Of a stretch of DNA of 64,000 nt, positions 45,451-57,570 are shown piece after piece. The DNA is taken from positions 18,499,901 to 18,563,900 of the forward strand of contig OX291549.1 in NCBI GenBank assembly GCA_946406115.1, read 5' to 3'. The notes under the pieces are model-generated. The model did no database searches. It was not told the DNA's origin and saw nothing but the letters and a program-made list of their open reading frames with translations. This DNA is from Apoda limacodes (Eukaryota > Arthropoda > Insecta > Lepidoptera > Limacodidae). The translations under genes were made by a program, and so were the position numbers. Position 1 is the stretch's first letter. Each line of letters begins with the position of its first letter.

Positions 45451-47025
45451 GTAGTTTTTTTTTATACCACTAAGGTGGTTTTTTATACCGCCTGATGGTA
45501 AGCGGTCACCGTAGCCTATGGACGCTTGCAACACCAGAGGTATCACTTGCGCGTTGCCGACCCTTCAGAAATCTAATAACTTATTTCTTGAAGAACTCCA
45601 TACTGTAGTCCTTGCAGAAAACCTTGGCAGGGAGCTCATTTCACAACTTAAGCGTTCGCGGGAGGAAGTTTCTCTGAAACCGCACTGTACGCGACCATTT
45701 AGGTTCTAAAGTGTGAGAATGAATTTCCTGCCGATGGCGAGCGGTGCGATGGTAGAAAGTAGCCGTGGGCATCATTTCGAACAATTCCTCAGAACACAAC
45801 CCATTGTACACGCGGTAGAACACACACAGGGAGGCAAAGTCTCTCCTCAGACTTAAGGGCTCGATACCGCAAGTGAGTTTGGAATCGTTGACAATTCTCA
45901 CAGCCCGTCGTTGAACCGAGTCAAAAGGGCCAAGCTGGTATCCGGGTGCACCTGCCCAGAGATGGCAACAGTACTCCGTATGGGGCCGAACTTGCGATTT
46001 GTAAAGTAACAACCTTTGCCCCGACGTGAAGTACTGCTTCGCTCTGTTGAGTACACCAAGATTTTTGGACGCCAGCTTCACCTTATCTTGTAAATGATCT
46101 CGGAACTGAACATCGCTGGAGATGTCGACACCAAGGATCCCAATGCTCTTGGAGAGTGAGAGGGGAGTGTTCTGGAATTGTGGGACTACAATGAATTGAG
46201 TTTGCTTAGCGGTGAACGCGCAGACTTGAGTCTTAGTAGGGTTGAATCGGATCAAGTTTTTCCGTCTCCAGTCAGAGACCTTGGACGGTAGGTTCACGAT
46301 TTAAGACATAAGTTTTTTGCCTCCACGATGGACCGAGGTATGTTTGCACGGCCCGTATAATACGCGTCTCTAATACTATCATCTGCAAAGCAATGTATTT
46401 TATTGATGGACATGTCATTGATATGCAGTAGAAACAGCGTAGGAGACAGCACAGAGCCTTGCGGGACACCAGCATTAATGTCCATGCTATCAGAGCAACT
46501 ACCGTCAACTACGGTTCGTATGCGTCTGCCGGACAAAAAGCTAGCCAACCATTTGCACAAACCCTCGGGCACTCCGTAAGATGGCAACTTCGATAGAAGA
46601 CCCCGGTGCCAGAACCGATCGAACGCCTTCGCTATGTCCAGGCTACATGCCAATGCCTCCCCCTGACTCTCAATGGCTAGTACCCATCGCTGTGTGAGAT
46701 GCACTAGAAGGTCACCAGTCGAGCGACCGTGGCGAAAGCCATATTGACGGTCACTGACTAGATCGTGTACTTCTAGGTATCTTAGAAGCTGTGTGTTGAT
46801 CACAAGCTCCGTCACTTGGAGAGTAGAGAGGTAACAGCGATAGGCCTGTAATTCGATGGATCTGATCTATCGCCCTTTTTGGGCACCGGGTGCACATTCG
46901 CAGTTTTCCATGAAGACGGAAATTGCCTAGTGTGGTAGGAAAGCGCGAAGAGGCGCGTGAGTACAGGACATAACTCAGGAGCACACTGCTTAAGCACCAC
47001 TGCAGTAGTAGTGTTGCCTTACCGC
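45451..47025 (-). pseudogene. LINE ORF2 (RT to end) with the AAGGTGG 3' tail
   Basis: Minus-strand reading gives FPSSWKTANVHPVPKKGDRS, SNYRPIAVTSLLSK, a one-base frameshift near 46813, QYGFRHGRSTGDLLVHLTQR, CSLDIAKAFDRFWH, INAGVPQGSVLSPTLFLLHI, HCFADDS (catalytic box), a second frameshift near 46296, FNPTKTQVCAFTAKQTQ, IGILGVDISSDVQFRDHL, HTEYCCHLWAGAPGYQL, RRAVRIVND. A stop at 45641 replaces a conserved Trp (LKL.NELPA), after which the C-terminus continues to ASVHRLR and a stop, then the UTR with CCACCTTAGTGGTATAAAA and poly-A. The endonuclease is missing. RT is of the CR1/Jockey group; clade not settled. Confidence 0.9.
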
Positions 47026-48344
47026 TGCAAGTATTTTTTATGTGAATGCTGTTACGTTATTGTTTCTCAAGTTCCTTAAACGTACCTTTAAGATCACAAG
47101 TTTATAGCAAAAATTGATTTGGGCAACGTGGATAGGGGCAAAGCGGATAGGCATTCTCAATGCAAATTTTAAAAGTTTAGAAACAAGAAGACAAATATTG
47201 CTGAAATAGTAGCTGGTCGTAGCTGTACCCATTATGTTACAAAAAAAGAATTAAGAGCAATAATAATGAGAAATAATGACTATGCTCTTAGAAATACACA
47301 GACCCATCACCTGAAGAATAGATTCTGTGCAGCCAGTGACACAAATTAAAACATGAAATTTGCACCACCTACGGAGAATGTAGGAGCTACTTTGAGGTAG
47401 GTGTGAGGTTCATACTAAGTCAAATCGACTCGTACCATTTGATTTACTCGAATTGCGTATTCAGTATACCCAGTAGGTTCAGGCAAAGCGGATAATTTTC
47501 CTTACATTAATCTTTAGTACCCAATAGTTTATTGTTTCTTTGTTTATTTAAAACTTGAATACATTTAAAATATTATTAAAATAAACGAGATGTCCATTCT
47601 TGATTTCATCTATATGTTTTGATTTATCAAACTTAAACATATCTGCTTTTCCCGGGATTTCCCTACATAAGAAAGTTTCCATGCTGAGATACCTAACCTC
47701 AAAATACTGAATTTGAAGCAGTTTTAACATAAATTCAAGAAGCAAAAAATTAAATGTAGATCTAGTCTTACCAGTCAGCGTTCCACTGCAAGGACTCAAG
47801 GAACGGGTCACATAGAAAAAGAACTATCGATGAGAGGGTTCTGTAGAGTGCTCATAACTGCGGGCATTCACTGGAAGGTATGCGGCGTTTCCAGTCTGCA
47901 TAAGTGAGTGATTCTAGTAAAGTCCGACGTTATTCTCGTCGTTCGTTGCAAAAATCGCGGACGTACACCTAGTCTGATCTCTGCGGATCGACTTAAAATA
48001 TTATTGCAATTTGCAACCCCGCACACAAACAATTATATTGTCAATATTTCTACTAGGAAAAGAAGACATTTCAACAAATTAAACAATCTAAGATCAACAC
48101 TTATGACTTAAATAAAATGTAGAATACAAAAACCACAAACCTGAATAGAGATTTTTACGCTGTTACTAATACAGCTTAAGTGTAATATGCTAAGTATAAG
48201 GATTGAACTCTTTATTAACCAAAACTTTGCGTCATGGCTTTTTTATCCCAAAAATCAGTACCGTATGCTGAGATTGTAGTTATTACTTATGGGACATGCC
48301 TTATTGCATGAGGTCACCTTAGTTCAACAAAGTATCAGAACGTG
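47026..48344. other. No recognised gene; one anonymous frame
   Basis: A 67-codon plus frame at 47908-48111 (GRTPSLISADRLKILLQFAT) ends just before AATAAA-like sequence at 48110, but I recognise no family. Confidence 0.4.
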
Positions 48345-48744
48345 TTTTTTTTATTAACCACTAAGGTGGCAAACAAGCATACGGTCCGCCCGATGGTAAG
48401 CGGTCACCGTAGCCTATGGACGCTTGTTACACCAGGGGTATTACTCGCTCGTTGCCGATCTTTCAGAAATCCAATAACTTCTATCTTGAACAACCTCATA
48501 CTGTAGTCCTTAGACAAAACAGGGAGACTCAGGGAGCTTATTCCACAACCCAAGTATGCGGGTGGAAGTTTCTCTGAAACCACACCGTAGTTGTCGCCCG
48601 TTTCGGTTGCAAAGTTTCATAACTTTAAAAAAAGAAAATATATCTACCCCATCACATAAAAAATTAAAACTAAGTATTGCTTATAGAAATCAGCCACATA
48701 TAGAATGAATTTCAATTTAATTCACAAACTTTATCTTATAAATA
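48345..48744 (-). mobile_element. LINE-tail element, copy 1
   Basis: Starts at its 3' end with poly-T and CCACTAAGGTGGCAAAC, carries the ORF2 end (in reverse ASVHRLR), and then about 120 bp not found in the 45451 LINE, up to 'aactttatctta'. The same extent and extra sequence occur at 50029-50400. Confidence 0.8.
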
Positions 48745-48969
48745 TAAACTCTCTCTGTACTGCAAGTACGATTTATCCCAAAGAAGCTTGTAAGACACGA
48801 TCGCATATAGACATAGACAGTTCTTAATTTGGCATCACAACACAGATAATAACAAGACATGCATCTACAAAACATTGGCGGCTACACACTAAACGAAACA
48901 CAAAACAGAGACAAATAGGCAAATACAATATAGGATTAGCGGTACATATTGTCGTGCGATGCGATGACA

Positions 48970-49785
48970 AACATCGGCCAAGTGCGAGTTGGACTCGCGC
49001 ATGAACGGTTCCGTACCATTATCTAAATAATTAACTGAAATTTATTAATAAGGACCAAGTTGTAGTGGTATTGAAATTAATGTTTTTTAAATGATTATCA
49101 AATCAAATCATTAAAACCGGCCAAGTGCGTCTCGGGGCCACGCGCAATATAGGGTTCTGTATTAGCCTTATAAACCAATATTTTAAAGGTTGTTTAAATA
49201 TTGCCAAATACATCGGTTTCGCTGTGAGGGAGGTGGGGGGGACACTTGCCTTACAAAAATTAGCACTTTAAAGCTAAATATTTCGCAAATGGATCCCTGA
49301 TAGAAACAAAAGCCAAGTTCACAATATAAAATAAAACAGTGGCACTCCGGAAGTACCGACAGAATTGAAAACTAATTTTTTTTTTATTTTCTGTAAAAAG
49401 AAGAAGAAGACTAGAATTCTTCTTCTTCTTTTAGAGTAGAGTAGAGAAAAGAGACACTTTCCTCTAACAAAAATTAGTACTTTAAAGCTAAATGTTTCGC
49501 AAACGAAGCCCTAAATTAAAAAATCATTTTTTTGAAATTGCTATCCAACGATACCCCATCGTGTGGGGTACGATGGGGTAGACGAGAAAAAAAATTACGT
49601 CCCCACTTCCCGTGTAGGGGAGGTACCCTACGAAAAATTTTTTCAAAGATTTTATTCTACCACTTTTTCGGCTTGATCAATGTGTATATCTCTGCCAAAT
49701 TGCAGCTTTCTCGTATTAGTACGGACGGACGGACGAACATGGCGAAACTATAAGGGTTCCTTATTGACTACGGAACCCTAAAAAG
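48970..49785 (+). mobile_element. CGGCCAAGTGCG elements, one fragment and one near-complete copy
   Basis: 48973 begins CGGCCAAGTGCGAGTTGGAC and stops early. A second copy starts near 49117 (CGGCCAAGTGCGTCTCGGGG) and runs to 'gactacggaaccctaaa' at 49783. Phrases such as 'aaagctaaatatttcgcaaa' recur twice inside. A pure GAA/TTC inverted hairpin sits at 49397-49432. Confidence 0.7.
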
Positions 49786-50028
49786 GATCCCGTCTCAGCA
49801 TCAACTGGGGCAGCGGTGAAGCTACCACAGCGCTGATTTTCAGCGAGGCCATAAGACAGACACGAATCCAGTGAGGTGACAGACAAGGTATAATCTAAAT
49901 TTTAACATAACATAATTAGAGGGTATATTAATGTAAGTTTACAATAAATATAAGTGTAGTATAATATGCTATCATTACAAAAACATAAAATATCTACAAA
50001 TTCACTTGTACAGATTTTTGTAAAACAT

Positions 50029-50400
50029 TTTTTTTTATACTACTAAGGTGGCAAACAAGCCTAAGGTCCGCCTGATGGAGAGCGGTCACCGTGGCCTACG
50101 GAAGCTTGCAACACCATTCGCGCATTGCCGACCCTTCATTCATCTAACTTCTTTCTTGAAGAACCTCATACTGTAGTCCTTAGAGAAAACCTTGTCAGGG
50201 AGCTCATTTCATAAACCAAGTATGCGGGAGGAAGTTTCTCTGTAACTACACTGTAGTGGTCGCCCGTTTCGGTTGTAAAGTTTCATAACTTTAAAAAAGA
50301 AAACATATTTACCCCATCACAAAAAAAAATAATTGCTTTAAGAAATCAGCCACATATAGAATTAATTTCAATTTAATTCATAAACTTTATCTTATTACCT
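50029..50400 (-). mobile_element. LINE-tail element, copy 2
   Basis: Aligns by eye along its whole length with 48345-48744, both ends coinciding ('actaaggtgg' and 'aactttatctta'). Orientation is the same. Confidence 0.8.
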
Positions 50401-51395
50401 TTTAGGTATAATAGTGGTTATAACTTTACTGAGCACTAATTAGTAAGAAGATAAGTTTTAAGTGACGTAATGAAATTACTTATTCATGGCCAAATCACAT
50501 TCCATCTTGCATAGACGCGCGTTTTATACCGACTTCTCTCAAACTTCGTCTGTTTCCATATTTTTAAGTAAGCTAAGCGTACACGTAGACGTCATTCTTT
50601 CGACGTAACTCCAGATACATATGTCCAGTGTATGAATGTGCCGGGGCGTAAAGTCGCATTCACAAAACCCAATAAATATTTTTTAATTAAAAAATACACT
50701 CATTTGACTTAGTTTAGAAATTAAATACACAGGTACGGATCGACTTGATAACCTCCTTTAATTTGAAGTCTGTTAAAAAGTTAAAAGAACATCTTTTTTT
50801 TTCTATTTCTAGTTTTAACCCGACTATTTAAAGCCTATTTTTTCGACCCGAATATATTATTAGAATTGCACAATATTCATATAAGTATGTAAGACTTTGT
50901 GGGCTTCTAAACAGATTTGCCTTTCATAAATCGGTTCAGTGGTTTCCAAGACATCGACTGTTGTAAACCAATCACTAGAAAAAAAATTGTAACATGGAAT
51001 ATATTATGTGGAAGTTCATATGTTACCCGAGATATCTTTACCGGTTGTGAGCCGTTTTTTTTTTTTTTTTTTTTATACCACAAATGTGGCAAACAAGCGT
51101 ACGGCCCGCCTGATGTTCAGCTAATGGCATACCCTAGCAAAGGCGTGCCGTTTCGAACAGTGAACAAATACCTATTTCACTATTAAAGCATACAAAGAGT
51201 CACAGATCCACATACGATAGCCACTAGCACGTGACTGCACGATGAAAATCTCGATTTTCTCGGTTTTTTGTCGGTATAAAATTCTTATATTTATTTAGAA
51301 CTATGAAAATAGCAAATTCACTTGGACATATAAATATATAATAAGCGTAGTATCCCCCTACTGAAACAACAATGTCAAAGCACCATTTAAAAAAT
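50401..51395. other. No gene; LINE tail scrap at 51054-51122
   Basis: A long poly-T followed by 'ataccacaaatgtggcaaac' and 'acggcccgcctgatg' is a minus-strand LINE tail only. The rest is anonymous. Confidence 0.6.
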
Positions 51396-51399
51396 CTAA

Positions 51400-51610
51400 G
51401 AAAACATCTCGCCTTCAAAACCCCACTATAAAAAATCTTACGCATGCACATGGAACCATGCCAAAAATCAAAAAATGCCTGGTATCTTTGTTGGATTTTT
51501 CAACTTCAAGAAAAAGAAAACTATAATTCTTTTTGGCTCAATGTTCCTGTGCGTGCGTAAGATTTATTTTTTATATAACATTGAGGGAAGGCGGCGTATT
51601 TTTTCTATTC
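51400..51610. mobile_element. Palindromic MITE-like sequence
   Basis: 'aaatcttacgcatgcaca' at about 51434 and 'gtgcgtgcgtaagattta' at about 51550 are inverted; homology extends outward to CGCCTTC/GAAGGCG. The ~90-bp core has no frame. Confidence 0.5.
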
Positions 51611-52062
51611 TACACTTTTTCGGTCCAAATTTTATTAATATCATTTGGTCCATACCTTCAAAATCGCAAAATAAATCCACCTACCAAACGTAACTTGTAC
51701 AATTTACCACTTCAATGTCGCCTCGAAACATTTTACTTCACAGAATTTTCAACAGATAGCGTTGTATAGATTTCTTTTACTATCCATAGATGACGTTAGC
51801 AATTGGGAAATTAGGTTTTAATTTAGGTTAGGGTGAATTTTAACTTATTTTAGCTTCAATCCCTAATGTTTTAATGAGTATGTAGCTTTGAAGATATAGA
51901 TTATATTTTTATTATACATCTGTGATTTGATAATGATTTGAAGTGACAATTAATTATACAATTATAATTTTCAGAAAATAAATTTAAAAAAACCACTCAC
52001 CATGCTATGTGAATTGGGATATAGTTGTGTTACATAGATATTACGAGAACCTTAGAGCAGGG
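51611..52062. other. No gene seen
   Basis: Anonymous AT-rich sequence. Confidence 0.5.
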
Positions 52063-52185
52063 ACCTTATTGGGAACAGTCTCGAGTTATTCTCTCCTCTG
52101 GAATAGGAGAGAGGTAAGTCAGACTTCCATACATTTTTGTCTTAAATTCCAAAGTCCGAATAGCACGAGATTGTTCCCAATAACC
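52063..52185. mobile_element. Small MITE-like element, ~120 bp
   Basis: 'ttattgggaacagtctcg' at 52067 and 'cgagattgttcccaataa' near 52166 are inverted with two or three mismatches. Confidence 0.5.
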
Positions 52186-52753
52186 TCCCAGGTTGTCTGC
52201 GTTGCACAATAGACGTGTTTCTTTAAAACGCGTGGGCTTACTTTGATTTATTGTTTTACAAAGCTATTATTTCAGAGCAAGTCCTAATTCATTTTTAAAG
52301 ATCAAAAGCCTCTAGAGGTTGCTGCACTTGTTTTACGACAAAAGGGAATTAGAGGCCCTGTAGTTGAATTTTTTACCTACAACATTTTGGCCAATATTTC
52401 GTCAACGTCTTTTTTTTTCAAAATTTATTTTACAAATATTTGATTTTTTGTAGTGTTGAAATAATTTTTATATCGTTATAAAGAGTTTCCACAAGAATAG
52501 TTTTTAACGTGGATTATGCCGAAGCGCATTATTCCATCAAGTTGCAACTGAGGAATGGGTTGACCTGATCTTAGCACATAGAAAGCTGGAAAGCCTAAAA
52601 AGAACATAGGATACTCTTTATCCGGGTAGAGGATAACTCCCACCAAAATAGGTTATTTCTTTAGGTTATTAGGTGGAAAATATTATTTAATGTAGGAACG
52701 GAGCAATAGAGTAACCTAATTTTCGGAACAGAGATAGCTGGAGAAACGAAGAT
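52186..52753. other. No gene seen
   Basis: Anonymous sequence up to the LINE tail. Confidence 0.5.
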
Positions 52754-53125
52754 GGTCAAAGTCAAAGTCAAAATGGTCAAAAAGTCAAAGTCAAAGTCAA
52801 AGTCAAAGTCAAAGTCAAAATGGTTTATTCAAATAAGGATTTTACAATCACTTTTGAATCGTCAAAGTTATAAAATATTATTTTTTGAACCCTCCCAACT
52901 TCCCGCCGGTTCACAATGTTGTTGATTTCTACCGAGAAGAATCCGGCAAGAAACTCGATAGTTACTCTTTTAAAAACACTATCAATAATACAAATAAACT
53001 AAAATACAATTAATGTTTTAAATAAAAAATTGTTAGTCGTACAATTTTATGTTATTTCCATTTTAATTTGGTTTACCTATGCATCCTGTAATTGAGCATC
53101 ATCAGTCCCAAGGATTTTTATCATT

Positions 53126-55897
53126 TTAATAGTCTGAAATATTGTAGTATGCCTTTTTACAAAGTACCTGCTTGATAAAAGATTTCAATTTACTTATTGA
53201 TAGATTTTGAATTTTATTGTAAAAGTTAACTTTGTTGTAAAAGTGCCCCATAAAAGAGTTACTTATTTTGTGTAGACGTGTATCATGCACCAACAGCTTA
53301 TTTTTACTTCTAGTATTTACTTTGTGAACGTCACTTTTCTTGCTGAAACTATTGATATTTTTATGTACATATAAAAGATTTTCATATATGTACTGCGACA
53401 CTAAAGATAAAATTTTTACTTCCCTAAACCTATCTTTCAGAGATATCCTAGATCCTAATTTATAAATAGCACGAATTGCCCTTTTTTGTAACAAAAATAT
53501 TGTATTTACATCAGCAGCGCTACCCCACAATAGGATACCATATGTCATTAAACTATGGAAATAGCTAAAATATACTATTTTTGCAGTGTCGACATCGGTC
53601 AATTGTCTTATTTTCTTGATCGCATACACAGCAGAGCTAAGTTTTTTGGCTAGGTTATGAATATGAGGACCCCATTGAAGTTTGGAGTCCAGCGTTATGC
53701 CAAGAATGACTGTTGAATTAACAAGTTCTAATTGCTCGCCATTAATATTAATACATGTCTGTCTCTGACTAACATTAGGTAATGTAAATTTAACACATTT
53801 GGTTTTTTTTTCATTAAGTAACAAATTATTAGCGTTAAACCAATTTACAATTTTAGAAAGGGCATTATTTAATTCATTTTAATATGTCTGTCGTCTCTTA
53901 ACTTTAAAAAGCAAAGAGGTGTCATCAGCAAATAAGACAATGTCATGGTTTTTTACATTATAGGAGAGATCATTAATGTAAATAAGAAATAGAAAAGGAC
54001 CTAAAATTGAGCCCTGAGGGACTGCTGATCCCGGAGATCTTTCACCGTTGACATCTATTTTCTGTACTCTCCTACTCATATAGGATGTCAAAAGGTCGAG
54101 AGCTTTGCCTCTAATACCATAGTGATGTAGCTTCCTCATGAGATTTTCATGTTGAACACAGTCAAATGCCTTAGATAAATCACAAAACACTCCAAGGCCG
54201 TCATGCGAATCCTCCCAGGCGTTATATATATTTTTTAATAGTGCCACTCCTGCATCGGTTGTGGAACGGCCTTTCATAAAGCTAAACTGTTTACTACTAA
54301 GTAGCTCATTAATACAGAAATGGCTTAACATTTGACAAAGTATGATTTTTTCAAAAACTTTAATGAGTATAGGTAGTATTGAAATAGGCCGAAAATTATT
54401 AGGATCTGTTGAACTACCTGATTTAAAAAGAGGTATAACTTTGCTCAGTTTCATCTCATCAGGAAACACACCACTATCAACACAACTATTAAAAATAATG
54501 GCTAAGGGTTGTGCTATAACATGAATAATTGAATTTATAGTTTTTACAGAAAGTCCCCAAAGGTCTGTGGTGTTTTTAATTTCTAATTTTTTAAATGTAT
54601 AAATGATATCCGTAGGACTAATGTTTTTAAATACAAAGGGAACGTTACAATCAGGAAAACTAGTTTGTAATAACTTTTCTGCTAAAATTGGACTTGAGTT
54701 TAGATGTTCAGTTGTTTTGAATGGAATATTCCTAAAAAACTGTTCAAAGGCAACTGCTACCTCAGAATTTGTTTTAAAACTAGCATCATCTACAATCAAC
54801 TCAAAGTCCTGACAAGAATTCCTAGCTTTACCAGTTTCATTATTTATTATGTTCCATGTAGTGTTTATTTTATTTGTTGAATTTTTTTCTTTATGTCTGA
54901 GGTGAACTGCTTTTGCAACAAGACAGACCTTTTTAAAGGTTTTTGAGTATTTTTTTAAATATTCCCTAAATATTCGGCTTTTATTATTTGTATTTTCTTT
55001 ATATAATTCATACAGTTTACGCCTACTTTTATGAATACCTGGGGTAGCCCATTCACTAAAACTAAAGCGACTGGAAATAAGTTTCTTTTTTGCAGTAAAT
55101 ATATTATTATACTCTGTAGTAATAGTGTCAAGAACAGTATTGTACATATCATTTGGGTCGCCATTATAAAGCAAATCTGGAAGTTTATGCATTAAGTTAG
55201 ATTTAAATGATTCAACCCGTTTAGTTGTTATTGGTATAAATTTAATTTCCTTTTTAGTAATATTATTCTTTCTTTCTAAAACCACTAACTGTCCACAATG
55301 ATCTGACTCTAGATTGCTTATAATTGATTTTTGAATTGGTTTTATGTCAGTAAATATATTGTCGATGCAAGTGGCACTGGATACAGCAATTCTAGTTGGT
55401 TCACAAAACAAATTATTAAAATTAAAAGACTGAAATAAGGCAAGCAATCTGGTGCTTAATGAGCTATTTTCCAAAATGTTTATATTGAAGTCTCCACATA
55501 CAATGATTTGTTTATTGGAATTGCTGATTTTATTCAGCACTTCTTCCGTAACTAATTCAAAATTATCGTAAATTGCACAAGGCGGCTTGTATACACTCAC
55601 AACAATGAGATACTCAACTTCTATACAGGACAGCTCGGCAGTTCGCTCAACTGAGAGGCTCACAATGTCTTTACGTTCCTTAAACTTTAGCTGTTTATTA
55701 ACTAAAATTAAAGAGCCACCATGGATAGCATTTACTCGGCTGAACGAACTTCCCACCTGGTGATTAGTGAAATTGAACATAAACTGATGGCTGCGTAGCC
55801 AGTGTTCAGTGATACATAAAATGTCAATCTTTTGGCAGTTTATGAACAATTCAATTTCTAGTTCTTTCTGAGACATTCCTTGTATATTCTGATGCAC
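53126..55897 (-). pseudogene. LINE ORF2: endonuclease plus reverse transcriptase, one stop codon
   Basis: One frame spans about 923 codons, interrupted only by TAA at 53879-53881, right after RRQTY; the sequence resumes in the same frame with NELNNALSKIVNWF and continues to a natural stop. Endonuclease residues 1-205: HQNIQG at 2, TEHWL at 30, YKPP at 103, GDFN at 135, SDH at 198, all expected catalytic positions present. Reverse transcriptase: NFRPISILP at 501, DLSKAFD at 573, PQGSILGP at 627, FADD at 656. Thumb and C-terminus: ILGITLDSKLQWGPH, YGILLWGSA. It nicks target DNA and reverse-transcribes its own RNA; with the stop after FADD this copy should be inactive unless read through. The upstream frame extends back to a stop at about 55965, with no ATG near HQNIQG. 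Confidence 0.9.
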
Positions 55898-56059
55898 CAG
55901 GTTTAATGGAATATTATTTTTAGTATGACAAAGTTTTTTTTTTGGTTCTGTTTACATAAAACTTGAGTAGACATAGATTGTTTAATATAATCATTATTAA
56001 TGTTGAAATTATATAATATGCCAAAGTGGTCCTTTGTTGTCTGAAAATTTAATTTAAAT

Positions 56060-56510
56060 TATTACATGTCAAATTTTTATACTGCTCAATAGAAGCAGGT
56101 TGTTTAGCTAAATGATTAGCTGAAATGTCAATTACACTTATTATAATTGCACTGCTCAATAGAAGCAGGTTGTTTAGCCAAATACTTGGCTGAAATGTCA
56201 ATTACACTACTATAATTACACTGCTCAATAAAAGCAGATTGTTTAGCCAAATTATTGGCTGTGGTATTAATATAAAATGATAGCGACAAGGCTAACACTC
56301 TGGTACAATGGTGTGTGAGATAATATTTATGTCTTGTCCTTATATAATTATGTCTAAAAATACTGTTAGTATCTATCACATGAAAGTTATTTTTATTGCT
56401 AGATATAGTATGCAAAGCTAAATTTAACTCACATCTAAGGTTGTTTTCCACCTGTGGCAAACCCTTACAATAGGGAAATGTCGAGAAGTCCCACAGGAAT
56501 AGGTTCTATA
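56060..56510 (-). pseudogene. LINE ORF1 C-terminal remnant (esterase-type)
   Basis: Minus-strand translation gives TFPYCKGLPQVENNLRCELN, HVIDTNSIFRHNYIRTRHKY and YLTHHCTRVLALSLSFYI. The block vN..i...N......vidtn.i.R.nyt..g.HLt..Gk..la resembles the last part of the SGNH-esterase ORF1 proteins of CR1-type LINEs; the usual HLN..GK is eroded to YLTHHCTR. The C-terminal tail is made of 23-residue repeats (NxLAKQxAxIEQCNY..VIDISA). A one-base insertion between repeats breaks the frame near 56140. Confidence 0.6.
56081..56290 (-). repeat. 69/70-bp tandem repeat, 3 copies, in ORF1 tail
   Basis: 'actgctcaatagaagcaggt' starts at 56081 and 56151, and a variant at 56220, followed each time by 'tgtttagc.aaat...ggctg'. 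Spacings of 70 and 69 bp equal 23 codons plus one inserted base. Confidence 0.95.
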
Positions 56511-56595
56511 GCAGTTTAACCTTCCGCTTCTCTCTTACGTTGCAACGGTGCAACAGGGATATTTTTGGCACAGGAGTAACTGGAGGGACAGAAAA

Positions 56596-57245
56596 TAAGA
56601 AACGGACAAGTGCGAGTCTGAATAAAGTTTACGTTTAAACTTATACCTATGTTTTTCTTCACGAGAAGAGTATTGGGATTTGATAATTGTAGGCCACAAA
56701 GAAGTACCTTTCGTATTTTGATTTGCAAATGGCCTTATTTTTTGATCGCGTTGATTTAGAAGCTTTGCATTTTTACAGCTTCAAGGGACATTAATTGTAT
56801 TATAAATTGATTCACTATAATATTATGTTTTTTGTTGTTGTATTTGACCTTAGCAATAACCAAGTATTAGTTTGTAAATCAAATTTTATGTAGTTGATTC
56901 TATTGATGATTCAAAAGTGTTATTAAAAATCCATTTGAATAGAGGGATTTTGAATTTTGAATACTAATTTCAACTTAATCTGAGACAATGGGTCTAGACT
57001 GACAGACGGACAATTTTTTTTGTGATATAACAACAAGTAACCATTTTTCCAGCCTTCCAGCCAGATTTTTTTACAGCCTTAAGGTAACGTACACCTTTAA
57101 ATTTGGTATCGATTTCAACCTGATAACTTCACGCGTTATTAAGAAAAAAGGTCTTCACAGACCGATATACAGACCGACAAACAGACAGACAACGAACTGA
57201 TCCATAAGGGTTTCGTGTTTGCTTTTATGGTACGGAACCCTAAAT
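56596..57245 (+). mobile_element. CGGCCAAGTGCG-type element, diverged full copy
   Basis: Begins 'cggacaagtgcgagtctgaa', has 'tgacagacggacaattt' near 57000, and ends 'cagacagacaacgaactg' and 'tggtacggaaccctaaa' at 57243. Confidence 0.65.
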
Positions 57246-57570
57246 ACATAAATACTTCATTCCGATCCATTGATTCCCTATAGTAATTCCGGGTTGATGA
57301 CCAAATTTTTCCTTCTATTTAGCAATAGAGCGACGGGTCGACGTAATTTTTAGAAAGAAAAGATAGTTTATGACCCTGAGAGTGACAGCTATGACCAAAT
57401 TTCCGCGAATATAATAAAGGCGAAAGTCTGTTAGTGGGTTTGTATCTCCTTTACTTCACTTTATGTCACTAAACCAATTTGGCTAAAATTTGGAATGGAG
57501 AAAGCTAATACTCTGAATGGATACATGGGCTACATTTAAAAAAAATCAAAAGTTTTTGCAAGAATAACTG

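Larger units (their letters stand above)
52754..56510 (-). mobile_element. CR1/L2-group LINE, nearly full ORF2, (TTTGAC)n tail
   Basis: On the minus strand the element has the end of ORF1 (56510-56060), ORF2 (55897-53126), a ~300-bp UTR with 'ccggcaagaaactcgatagt' in plus sense, and a terminal hexamer array (TTTGAC)n, seen as GTCAAA repeats at 52754-52819. Ending in a short tandem repeat rather than poly-A, an esterase-type ORF1 and an APE-type endonuclease ORF2 are hallmarks of CR1/L2 elements. It is 5'-truncated inside ORF1. Confidence 0.88.

Noticed and set aside
45425..47035. Target-site duplication for the 45451 LINE based on 'gtgttgc' near both ends
   Set aside because: The two occurrences are not adjacent to the poly-T and the 5' junction respectively, and they differ after seven bases.
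49786..49880. Exon-like RLSINWGSGEATTAL frame flanked by GTATAA
   Set aside because: The phrase 'cagcgctgattttcagcgag' looks like a dispersed repeat I have seen in Lepidoptera, and the frame starts at the end of another repeat.
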